Shown here piece by piece: positions 1 to 5,048 of a DNA stretch of 5,125 bases. Position 1 is the first letter of the stretch. Each line of letters starts with the position of its first letter. The translations under genes and the position numbers were made by a program. The DNA is taken from contig CACZPE010000182.1 of NCBI GenBank assembly GCA_902782875.1, forward strand, positions 1 to 5,125, in the 5' to 3' direction. Source of the DNA: an uncultured Ruminococcus sp. GTDB taxonomy: Bacteria > Bacillota_A > Clostridia > Oscillospirales > Ruminococcaceae. The notes below the pieces were generated by a model. The model was not told where the DNA came from. It saw only the letters and a list, made by a program, of their open reading frames with translations, and did not search any database.

Positions 1-478
1 CTTTATGAGCTATACCCATAATAACGCCGTCATCGGTCTGAGCGGTAACAGTCAGTGCATCAGGAAGAGTCTCTGCTTCAACGATGAGAGAATGATATCT
101 TGCGGCCTTGATGCGTGAGGGGAGTCCTGCAAACACAGGGCATTCGTTGTCTATGCTTATTACAGACTGTATGCCGTGCATGGGAGCCTTTCCTCTGATA
201 ATATGTCCTCCGAACACTTCGCCTATTGCCTGGTGTCCGAGGCATATGCCGAATATGGGGATCCTGCCTGTGAAATGACGTATAACCTCTTCGGATATTC
301 CCGCATCCTTAGGATATGAAGGCCCCGGGGAGATTATTATTCCCTGAGGAGCAAGCTTTTCGATCTCCTCAATCGTGATCTCATCGTTGCGGAATATCTG
401 TATATCATTGTACAGGGTTGCTGCCATCTGATATACATTATATGTAAAGCTGTCATAGTTATCTATCAAAAGTATCAT
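1..478 (-). CDS. trpG: Anthranilate synthase component II, glutamine amidotransferase subunit (partial, C-terminus off the window)
   Basis: This is the class I glutamine amidotransferase that releases ammonia from glutamine and passes it to TrpE to make anthranilate in the cytoplasm. The 159 codons present begin MILLIDNYDSFTYN, the usual TrpG opening. They contain the oxyanion-loop SPGP (50-53), the nucleophile elbow GICLGHQ with Cys79, and RYHSL (127-131). The catalytic His/Glu pair near the C-terminus lies beyond the left edge, so the gene is cut by the window rather than visibly broken. Three in-frame ATGs (496, 487, 478) are possible. I chose 478 because AAAGGA (493-488) sits 9 nt upstream and the protein then starts as the family does. 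It follows trpE by 14 nt, so co-transcription is expected. The subunit could also serve p-aminobenzoate synthase, as in some Firmicutes, but the T-box-controlled trpE upstream argues for tryptophan synthesis. Confidence 0.95.
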   Translation of the reverse strand, partial: MILLIDNYDSFTYNVYQMAATLYNDIQIFRNDEITIEEIEKLAPQGIIISPGPSYPKDAGISEEVIRHFTGRIPIFGICLGHQAIGEVFGGHIIRGKAPMHGIQSVISIDNECPVFAGLPSRIKAARYHSLIVEAETLPDALTVTAQTDDGVIMGIAHK

Positions 479-487
479 GTCTGTCAT

Positions 488-493
488 TCCTTT
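488..493 (-). promoter_or_regulatory. Ribosome binding site deciding the trpG start
   Basis: AAAGGA on the minus strand overlaps the last base of the trpE stop codon (TGA, 495-493). It is 9 nt from the ATG at 478, abuts the ATG at 487, and lies inside the reading frame if the ATG at 496 were used. Only 478 is well served by it. The overlap with the trpE stop suggests translational coupling of trpE and trpG, which would help keep the two subunits balanced. Confidence 0.7.
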
Positions 494-1992
494 CATTCAA
501 GGCTTGCAGCTGCTTCAAGAGCGTTTATTACTGCGGCTGCCTTACGTTTTGACTCCTCATATTCTTTTTCGGGAACGCTGTCATATACTATTCCTGCGCC
601 AGCCTGTATATATGCCTTTCCGTTTCTGAAAAGTACTGTCCTTATTGCTATGCAGGTATCGATATCGCCGTTGTATGCCATATATCCTACCGTACCGCCG
701 TAAAGACCGCGCTTTACGTTCTCGAGACTGTCGATTATCTCCATGGCCTTTACCTTGGGAGCGCCAGAGAGAGTACCTGCGGGAAGGACACTCATAAGTG
801 CGTGTGCAGGAGTTTTGCCTTCAGCGAGCTCGCCCTGTACATCGGATACAAGATGCATAAGCTTTGAATAGCGTTCTACTCTCATGAATTCAGTAACACT
901 TACTGTTCCGGGCTTGCAGACTCTGCCGACATCGTTTCTGCCCAGATCAACGAGCATTGTATGTTCTGCGATCTCCTTGGGATCGTTTCTGAGCCCCTGT
1001 TCGTTAGCCTTATCCTCGGCTTCGTCCTTTCCTCTCGGGTATGTGCCGGCAATAGGCTTGTTGAGTACTATTCCGTCCTCAACGCTTACAAGCATCTCAG
1101 GTGAAGCACCGGCTATGCAGTAATCCTTGTGATCGAAGAAATAAAGGTAAGGAGAAGGATTTGTCGAACGCAGGCATCTGTATACATCGAAGGGATCAGG
1201 CGGATTTTCTGCTTCGAAACGCTGCGATATTACGATCTGGCTTATATCACCGTTGATGATATGCTCACGGCATTTTTCCACCATCTCACAGTATTCTTCC
1301 TTGGTGCAGTTGGAAGTGATCTTGAGTTCTTTAGCTGTTCTTCTGGGATATTCGGGATTATATCTTTTAAGCAGCTTGCCGAGCTTCTCTGCTTTTTCGG
1401 AAAGCTCAGCGTATATTCTCTCAAGCGCATCAGTCTCACCGGAAGCCTCTGCTTTTGTGACATCGTCGCGGTCTATCGTAAGGATTATTACCGCTCTGCT
1501 TGAGAGATGGTCAAATGCGACCATTTCATTGTACATGAACATATTTGCATCAGGCATGTCAAGATCATCACGGGGGATATTTACAAGTTTTTTCTCGTAA
1601 TATCTTGCCATATCGTATCCGAAATATCCGATAAGACCGCCTGTGAGTTTAGGTGCGTTCATAAATTTCGGAGAACGGTACTTGTTCATAAGATCGGAAA
1701 ACAGCTTTACAGGGTCTGATGCGTCTGCTGTTTCTGTTCTGTCCTTGAATATGATCTGAGCCTTCTTGTCCTTGACTATTATCTCAGCTTTCGGGTCAAG
1801 ACCTATGAAGGAATATCTACCCCACTGATTGGAATTATCAACGGATTCGAGTATAAAGCAGTTGTCAAAATTCTCTCTGAGTACCGAGAATATTCTTACG
1901 GGAGTGAGACTGTCTGTCAGCAGCTCATAGAAGACAGGTACAGTGCCGAAATTTTTCAGGTGTTCTCTTACTTCTTCAATAGTTGGATACAT
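493..1992 (-). CDS. trpE: Anthranilate synthase component I
   Basis: This protein converts chorismate, with ammonia from TrpG, to anthranilate and pyruvate, the committed step of tryptophan synthesis. At 499 aa it is full length. The N-terminal domain carries ILES (47-50) and RYSFIG (59-64), and NPSPY (278-282) follows, all parts of the tryptophan feedback site in known TrpE proteins. The chorismate-binding domain has PIAGT (313-317), DLGRNDVGR (349-357), His380, PAGTLSGAPK (404-413), GAGIVYDS (465-472) and EKEYEES (475-481). PIAGT, rather than the PIKGT of aminodeoxychorismate synthase PabB, and the adjacent UGG T-box separate it from PabB. The ATG at 1992 has GAAAGGAAG (2010-2002) upstream. 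Expression should follow tRNA-Trp charging through the leader at 2019-2335. Because the LES and NPSPY motifs are intact, I infer that feedback inhibition is retained. Confidence 0.97.
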   Translation of the reverse strand: MYPTIEEVREHLKNFGTVPVFYELLTDSLTPVRIFSVLRENFDNCFILESVDNSNQWGRYSFIGLDPKAEIIVKDKKAQIIFKDRTETADASDPVKLFSDLMNKYRSPKFMNAPKLTGGLIGYFGYDMARYYEKKLVNIPRDDLDMPDANMFMYNEMVAFDHLSSRAVIILTIDRDDVTKAEASGETDALERIYAELSEKAEKLGKLLKRYNPEYPRRTAKELKITSNCTKEEYCEMVEKCREHIINGDISQIVISQRFEAENPPDPFDVYRCLRSTNPSPYLYFFDHKDYCIAGASPEMLVSVEDGIVLNKPIAGTYPRGKDEAEDKANEQGLRNDPKEIAEHTMLVDLGRNDVGRVCKPGTVSVTEFMRVERYSKLMHLVSDVQGELAEGKTPAHALMSVLPAGTLSGAPKVKAMEIIDSLENVKRGLYGGTVGYMAYNGDIDTCIAIRTVLFRNGKAYIQAGAGIVYDSVPEKEYEESKRKAAAVINALEAAASLE

Positions 1993-2018
1993 TATGAAGC
2001 ACTTCCTTTCAAAATGTC

Positions 2019-2054
2019 AAAAAGCCCCTCGGAGCTTTTTATGCTCCAAGGGGC
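2019..2054 (-). terminator. Regulated intrinsic terminator of the trp T-box leader
   Basis: GCCCCTTGGAGC (2054-2043), loop ATAAAAA, and GCTCCGAGGGGC (2035-2024) form a 12-bp stem with a single G-U pair, followed by TTTTT (2023-2019). Its 5' arm contains the CCCTT that pairs with the T-box AAGGG in the antiterminator, so the two folds exclude each other. It ends about 27 nt before the trpE start, so termination prevents trpE expression when tRNA-Trp is charged. Confidence 0.95.
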
Positions 2055-2335
2055 GATCATACAAGATCACGGTGCCACCCTTGTTTACTTTCCTTAAGGA
2101 AAGCATCTCATCAGGTACACAGGCGGCCTAAACTATATCAAGTACGCAGCCAAAGCCTTAATACCCTTTCCCTTAACGCAGGAAATACGGCCCGGGATAA
2201 TAACAGCACAAGCTGCGTTTGCCCTGCTCCTCACAAACCCATTCGCACAAGCCGTACATATCGGGATCACACCATTTCCCGACTCTCTGAATGCCGTCAC
2301 AAGTGTTACTTGCTTTTGTTCAACGGATTTACTGT
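2019..2335 (-). ncRNA. Tryptophan T-box leader (tRNA-Trp-sensing riboswitch) of trpE
   Basis: The leader RNA of the trp operon binds tRNA-Trp directly; uncharged tRNA stabilises an antiterminator and lets transcription reach trpE. Visible elements, 5' to 3' on the minus strand, are as follows. AGAGAG (2288-2283) and the Stem I distal hairpin TCGGGA/TCCCGA with the conserved loop motif TGGTGTGA (2274-2267). The specifier loop GAA-TGG-G with the Trp codon UGG at 2241-2239. A probable Stem II, AACGCAG (2219-2213) with CTGCGTT (2181-2175). A Stem III hairpin CTTTCC-TTAA-GGAAAG (2103-2088). The T-box AAGGGTGGCACCGTG (2082-2068). The antiterminator pairs CAAGGG with CCCTTG and GTGATC with GATCGC, leaving the 7-nt bulge TGGCACC. 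The bulge TGGC complements GCCA, the 3' end of tRNA-Trp with discriminator G. The 5' end is inferred from the promoter at 2341-2369. The 78-codon frame open through this region is not a gene. Confidence 0.96.
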
Positions 2336-2340
2336 AGCAG

Positions 2341-2369
2341 AGTATATCACTTTGATCTGTCTTTGTCAA
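2341..2369 (-). promoter_or_regulatory. Sigma-A-type promoter of the trp leader/trpEG
   Basis: TTGACA (2369-2364), a 17-bp spacer and TATACT (2346-2341) give a perfect -35, an ideal spacing and a 5/6 -10. The start of transcription is expected near 2335-2333, just before the first T-box structures. An AT-rich tract upstream (2370-2403) could act as an UP element. Confidence 0.9.
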
Positions 2370-2443
2370 TATGAAATTTTAAAGTTCACAAACAATTTAA
2401 AATATGTTAAAACAACATTTCTGAAAAGAAATTCCATAGCTAC
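2370..2443. other. AT-rich spacer between divergent promoters
   Basis: About 74 bp separate the -35 boxes of the trp promoter and the plus-strand gene promoter. The spacer is strongly AT-rich and has no credible reading frame. It contains an inverted repeat, ATTTTAAA (2376-2383) and TTTAAAAT (2396-2403), with a 12-nt centre, directly upstream of the trp -35. AT-rich DNA yields such repeats by chance, so I do not call an operator. The remainder of the gene-free stretch 1993-2511 is the T-box leader and the two promoters. Confidence 0.5.
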
Positions 2444-2472
2444 TTGATAATTAAGTATAAATGTGATATGAT
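2444..2472 (+). promoter_or_regulatory. Promoter of the cytidylate-kinase-like gene
   Basis: TTGATA (2444-2449), a 17-bp spacer and TATGAT (2467-2472) each match the sigma-A boxes at five of six positions. Transcription should start near 2479, giving a leader of about 33 nt that carries AGGAG (2501-2505), 6 nt before the ATG at 2512. Confidence 0.8.
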
Positions 2473-2511
2473 AATAAAAACCGTGCTATGTTACCTTAAA
2501 AGGAGTATATC

Positions 2512-3123
2512 ATGAAAACAAGGATAATTACTATAGGAAGACGCTTCGGCAGCGGCGGCAGACTTATCGGAAAGGCTGTGGCTGAAAAACTCGGACTTCC
2601 TTTCTATGACAAGGAAATAATAGAAAAGGCTGCAAAGGAGAGCGGTCTCTGCGACAGCTTCCTTGAGAATTTTGAGCAGACTCCCACATCGAGCCTTCTT
2701 TATTCGCTTGTGATGAATGCTCAGAACGGCGGCTTCTATATGGGTAAGCCTGTGGAGCTCATGGCATATGAGGCACAGATAAATGCAGTGCGCTCTGCTG
2801 CATCTGCGGGGGAATGCGTTATAGTCGGCAGATGTGCTGATTATATCCTTAAGGATGATTATGATGTTGCAAGCTTTTTCATCACGGCATCTCCTGAATA
2901 CCGTGCAAGGATAGTAGCAGGCAGAGAGGGTATAACCCTCAAGGATGCCCAGGCTAAGATAGTACGTATGGATAAGGCAAGAGCTTCTTATCACAATTAT
3001 CACGCTGAAACCAAATGGGGCGCATCTGACAGCTATGAGCTGTGTATAGATTCTGAAAAAATATCCGAAAGCAGTGCAGCTGAGCTTATCGTATCCTATC
3101 TGGGTATGAGAGGCAAGAAGTAA
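2512..3123 (+). CDS. Cytidylate kinase-like family protein (P-loop)
   Basis: The 203-aa protein resembles the cytidylate-kinase-like family (Pfam Cytidylate_kin2) that is common in Clostridia. It opens with RIITIGRRFGSGGRLIG, a glycine-rich nucleotide-binding loop (9-20). In this loop GSGGR carries Arg where the classical GSGKS/T of CMP kinase carries Lys. FYDKEII (31-37), a CVIVGRCADYIL strand (102-113) and the C-terminal KARASYHNYH...WG..SYELCIDS region (155-181) are also family-like. True Cmk phosphorylates CMP/dCMP; family members of this kind have no well-established substrate that I know of, so I give no gene symbol. There is no signal peptide or membrane segment, so it is cytoplasmic. 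It is the only plus-strand gene here, has its own promoter and a good SD, and converges on rpmE. Family assignment is confident, function is not. Confidence 0.88.
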   Translation: MKTRIITIGRRFGSGGRLIGKAVAEKLGLPFYDKEIIEKAAKESGLCDSFLENFEQTPTSSLLYSLVMNAQNGGFYMGKPVELMAYEAQINAVRSAASAGECVIVGRCADYILKDDYDVASFFITASPEYRARIVAGREGITLKDAQAKIVRMDKARASYHNYHAETKWGASDSYELCIDSEKISESSAAELIVSYLGMRGKK

Positions 3124-3158
3124 TTATATGCCTGCATATTCTGTGGATAACGATAAAG

Positions 3159-3188
3159 AAAAATCCCGGCTGCATTCGCAGCCGGGAT
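3159..3188 (-). terminator. Intrinsic terminator between convergent genes, mainly for rpmE
   Basis: ATCCCGGCTGC (3163-3173), loop ATTC, and GCAGCCGGGAT (3178-3188) form a perfect 11-bp GC-rich stem. Read on the minus strand it is followed by TTTTCTTTA, a good U-tract, and it begins 5 nt after the rpmE stop codon. On the plus strand the tail is AATTATTA, weaker but possibly enough to stop transcripts of the cytidylate-kinase-like gene as well, since no other hairpin follows that gene. Confidence 0.9.
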
Positions 3189-3193
3189 AATTA

Positions 3194-3397
3194 TTACTTG
3201 CCAAGATTGAAACGCTTGTTGAAACGGTCAACACGTCCGCCTGTATCTACGAGCTTCTGCTTGCCTGTGTAGAAGGGGTGGCACTTGGAGCATATTTCAA
3301 CTCTGATATCCTGCTTTGTGGAACGGGTCTTTATAACGTTACCGCATGCACAGGTGATAGTGGTCTCAACATAGTTGGGATGGATACCCTCTTTCAC
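3194..3397 (-). CDS. rpmE: Large-subunit ribosomal protein L31 (bL31), zinc-binding type
   Basis: The 67-aa protein is a component of the 50S subunit and helps bridge the two subunits. After the start come [14 protein letters not shown] (Cys16, Cys18), CSKC (Cys36, Cys39) and [23 protein letters not shown], all L31 hallmarks. The four cysteines mark the zinc-binding form rather than the zinc-independent paralogue. The start is the GTG at 3397, with AGAGAGG about 8 nt upstream and the normal family N-terminus. The frame stays open upstream to an ATG at 3490, but that ATG lies at or before the predicted transcription start (about 3487). An ATG at 3445 is the only serious alternative and would add 16 residues. 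Tandem TAA stops (3196-3194, 3193-3191) precede the terminator. It appears to be transcribed on its own. Confidence 0.96.
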   Translation of the reverse strand: MKEGIHPNYVETTITCACGNVIKTRSTKQDIRVEICSKCHPFYTGKQKLVDTGGRVDRFNKRFNLGK

Positions 3398-3487
3398 TGT
3401 AAACACCTCTCTTTCCTCAAATAATATGACAGTATAGCAGCCCATCACATTATCCTCGGACAGTAGTGCTATGATCCAGTCACAACG
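3398..3487 (-). promoter_or_regulatory. Structured 5' leader of rpmE, candidate L31 autoregulatory leader
   Basis: About 90 nt of RNA precede the GTG, more than a simple ribosome binding site needs. It can form a bulged hairpin: ATAGCA (3472-3467) pairs with TGCTAT (3439-3434), a 5-nt one-sided bulge CTACT follows, and then GTCC (3461-3458) pairs with GGGC (3443-3440) around a 14-nt loop. Autogenous ribosomal-protein leaders for L31 have been proposed in Firmicutes. The position fits, but I cannot test for a family match here. Confidence 0.4.
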
Positions 3488-3493
3488 CATAAT

Positions 3494-3522
3494 ATTATAA
3501 CATATACTTCTGCGGATTGCAA
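3494..3522 (-). promoter_or_regulatory. Promoter of rpmE
   Basis: TTGCAA (3522-3517), a 17-bp spacer and a perfect TATAAT (3499-3494) are seen on the minus strand. The start is expected near 3487. The -35 lies only about 31 bp beyond the phosphatase stop codon, so rpmE may also receive readthrough from that gene. Confidence 0.88.
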
Positions 3523-3530
3523 GAGAATTG

Positions 3531-3550
3531 AAAATTTAAATGTAAATTTT
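3531..3550. repeat. Small AT-only inverted repeat after the phosphatase gene
   Basis: AAAATTTA (3531-3538) and TAAATTTT (3543-3550) could form an 8-bp stem with a 4-nt loop just after the phosphatase stop codon. It contains only A-T pairs and so is a poor terminator. It also sits just upstream of the rpmE -35 and may simply be an AT-rich promoter flank. Confidence 0.3.
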
Positions 3551-3553
3551 ATG

Positions 3554-4009
3554 TTAACAAGAACCTATGAGGGCTTCACATCCCATGTAAATATCGCGGA
3601 ATGCGGTCTCAAAATCTCCGCTGTACCACGGATCGGCCACGTCCCTGTCAAGACCGCAGTATTCAAGCAGGCGGCAGATCTTATGATCGGGATCACCGTA
3701 GGTTATGCGCAGAATATTACGCACATTGTATCTGTCCATGGCGATGATCCTGTCATATTGGTCATAATCAGAGCGGGTCATCTGTACTGCCCTGTGATCG
3801 TCAAATGGTATCCCTTTTCTTCTGAGTATTTCCTGTGCGGGAGGATATATCGGATTGCCGATGCCGTTCCATATCTCTTCGGTGCTTGTTGCGGCAGAGG
3901 ATATGAAAAGATCGTCCCGCCCTGATTCTTCCGCCATTTTTTTCATAATAAACTCTGCCATAGGGGATCGGCATATGTTGCCGTGGCATACAAACAGTAT
4001 CTTTATCAC
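3554..4009 (-). CDS. Low-molecular-weight protein tyrosine phosphatase
   Basis: The 151-aa cytoplasmic enzyme hydrolyses phosphotyrosine in proteins. The N-terminus MIKILFVCHGNICRSPMAE has the CX5R phosphate loop, with nucleophile Cys8, Arg14 and Ser15. DPW (126-128) supplies the general-acid Asp126. IAMDRYNVRNI (89-99) is also typical. The loop residue is Ile12 where the arginine phosphatase YwlE has Thr, which favours a tyrosine phosphatase. I chose the GTG at 4009 because GGAGG (4019-4015) lies 5 nt upstream and the protein then begins as the family does. The longer frame, from an ATG at 4048 overlapping the GNAT stop as TAATG, adds 13 polar residues and lacks an SD. Such enzymes often act with tyrosine kinases in polysaccharide export, but no such partner is in view. 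It is probably co-transcribed with the GNAT gene. Confidence 0.94.
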   Translation of the reverse strand: MIKILFVCHGNICRSPMAEFIMKKMAEESGRDDLFISSAATSTEEIWNGIGNPIYPPAQEILRRKGIPFDDHRAVQMTRSDYDQYDRIIAMDRYNVRNILRITYGDPDHKICRLLEYCGLDRDVADPWYSGDFETAFRDIYMGCEALIGSC

Positions 4010-4014
4010 AATGA

Positions 4015-4019
4015 CCTCC
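4015..4019 (-). promoter_or_regulatory. Ribosome binding site supporting the GTG start of the phosphatase
   Basis: GGAGG on the minus strand is 5 nt from the GTG at 4009, whereas no purine-rich site lies before the ATG at 4048. This favours the 151-residue product over the 164-residue one. Confidence 0.75.
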
Positions 4020-4047
4020 GTGTTTTCTGTGCTTTGATTCTTGTACA

Positions 4048-4569
4048 TTATAATTCAAAAGTATAGAACACTTCGGGATAACCTACATTATTTACAACAA
4101 AATCCTGTTCATGTGCCGACAGTTTACCGCCCCAGGATTCATATACCTTCCGTGCTCTGGCATTGTCCTTCAGTACCCCGATAACATACTTAGCCGCCTT
4201 TTTTTCTCTTGCCCATTGTATGAACAGGTCTTTCAGGGCTGAGCCTATTCCCATTCCCTGATACTCCGGATCTACATAAAGCGCCACCAGATCGGCATAA
4301 TCGTTTTTGAAAAACTCATAATCCGAATCCAGCGTTGCAAACATCAGCCCGATTATTTTTCCACCATATTCAGCCACACAGGCGGTCTTTCTTTCACTGA
4401 GAAATTTCTCTTCTGTAAACTCACGAACCTTGTTGTAAATGCCTTTGTCGCGTCCGTCAAATACCTCTGCGGGGAAAATATGGCTGTATGCGGATCTCCA
4501 TGCCTTATTCAGAAGTGAATACCATCCATAGCCATCTTCGCCGCGAATTTGTCTGTATATGATTTCCAT
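4048..4569 (-). CDS. GNAT-family N-acetyltransferase
   Basis: The 173-aa protein has the GCN5-related acetyltransferase fold, which transfers an acetyl group from acetyl-CoA to an amine; its substrate cannot be read from sequence. Motif A is ADLVALYVDPEYQGMGIGS (92-110), with the acetyl-CoA pyrophosphate-binding signature Q104-GMGIG and the following helix ALKDLFIQWA. Motif B is YVIGVLKDNARARKVYESWGG (128-148), with the usual N-A-R-A..(Y)E..G pattern. The N-terminal half (IRGEDGYGWYSLLNKAWRSAY) resembles GNATs that include RimI-like and small-molecule acetyltransferases. The ATG at 4569 has AGGA (4583-4580) 10 nt upstream, a slightly long spacing. The stop TAA shares a base with an ATG of the downstream frame (TAATG), so the phosphatase gene follows closely. 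A likely own promoter lies at 4599-4627. Confidence 0.92.
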   Translation of the reverse strand: MEIIYRQIRGEDGYGWYSLLNKAWRSAYSHIFPAEVFDGRDKGIYNKVREFTEEKFLSERKTACVAEYGGKIIGLMFATLDSDYEFFKNDYADLVALYVDPEYQGMGIGSALKDLFIQWAREKKAAKYVIGVLKDNARARKVYESWGGKLSAHEQDFVVNNVGYPEVFYTFEL

Positions 4570-4598
4570 ACCTATACCGTCCTGTTCTATTGTAGTCG

Positions 4599-4627
4599 AT
4601 TATAAGCATTTCCTGGTATTATGCCTA
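4599..4627 (-). promoter_or_regulatory. Probable promoter of the GNAT-phosphatase pair
   Basis: TAGGCA (4627-4622, 4/6 to the -35), a 17-bp spacer and a perfect TATAAT (4604-4599) lie in the 98-bp gap before the GNAT gene. Transcription would start near 4592. I see no terminator in this gap, so readthrough from the upstream membrane-protein gene is also likely. Confidence 0.6.
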
Positions 4628-4667
4628 TTCTTTGCGGGACCGCCATAATTCAAGATTGCCGCTGTAT

Positions 4668-5036
4668 TCACCCGCTCCTTTCGGTATATAGCGGATCGTG
4701 AATATCTTCAGCAAGTGAGACGGAGTTTTCTTTGTATTCTGCGGAAATTCCCGAATTATCGCCGTCTGTATCATGGTCATACAGCTGAGAATGCAGCTCC
4801 GGAGACTTATTTTGCGGTATAAAGCGGCCGTCGGTGTGCCATGCAGGATTGACTGCGATCAATACACAACGTGACAGCAATATGCCGAAAAAACACAGCA
4901 GTACTATCATCAGCGCCTTTATATCACCGGATACTTTTCCGGGAATGAGCAACAGGACGATTGTTATAACGGGTACGGCAAGAATAACCGCTGCGATTGT
5001 ATGCTTTTTTCTGATATTTCTGAGTTTTTCCGGCAT
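4668..5036 (-). CDS. Hypothetical protein with two predicted membrane segments
   Basis: I do not recognise this 122-aa protein. A basic start (KLRNIRKKH, 4-12) precedes a hydrophobic helix (about 13-32). A short linker PGKVSGD (32-38) is followed by a second hydrophobic stretch (about 40-63), interrupted by Ser55-Arg56. The remaining 60 residues are polar and rich in Asp/Glu/Ser, with DHDTDGDNSG (87-96), and probably form a disordered tail. By the positive-inside rule both ends would be cytoplasmic, giving a membrane hairpin. The ATG at 5036 is served by AAAGGAAG (5050-5043) at 6 nt. This site overlaps the stop codon of the upstream frame, suggesting the two genes are translated together. The partner to the right might reveal its role. 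Confidence 0.72.
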   Translation of the reverse strand: MPEKLRNIRKKHTIAAVILAVPVITIVLLLIPGKVSGDIKALMIVLLCFFGILLSRCVLIAVNPAWHTDGRFIPQNKSPELHSQLYDHDTDGDNSGISAEYKENSVSLAEDIHDPLYTERSG

Positions 5037-5048
5037 AGTGATCTTCCT

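Noticed and set aside
884..1719. Several plus-strand frames of 70 to 124 codons within trpE, and a short minus-strand frame at 1242-1463
   Set aside because: All overlap the strongly conserved trpE coding sequence in other frames, with no SD or family features.
1943..2131. 62-codon plus-strand frame spanning the trpE start and terminator
   Set aside because: It runs through the T-box terminator and the trpE 5' end, with no ribosome binding site or recognisable protein.
2133..2369. 78-codon minus-strand reading frame upstream of trpE
   Set aside because: It begins within the trp promoter, upstream of the predicted transcription start, runs through the T-box structures and has no protein-like character. 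The RNA structure explains the sequence.
2491..3003. 170-codon minus-strand frame opposite the cytidylate-kinase-like gene
   Set aside because: It is antisense to a clear family protein that has its own promoter and SD. Its translation is Cys/Ser/Leu-rich and unlike any family I know.
3398..3490. 98-residue version of L31 starting at the ATG at 3490
   Set aside because: The TATAAT box at 3499-3494 places the transcript start at about 3487, so this ATG would not be in the mRNA. The family N-terminus begins at the GTG at 3397.
3551..4058. Plus-strand frames (3551-3925, 3855-4037) and a second minus-strand frame (3801-4058) over the phosphatase gene
   Set aside because: They are shadows of the phosphatase, whose CX5R and DPW motifs fix the true frame.
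4628..4667. Possible terminator after the membrane-protein gene (GCGG...CCGC segments)
   Set aside because: The complementary parts are too close or too short to make a stable stem, and no U-tract follows.
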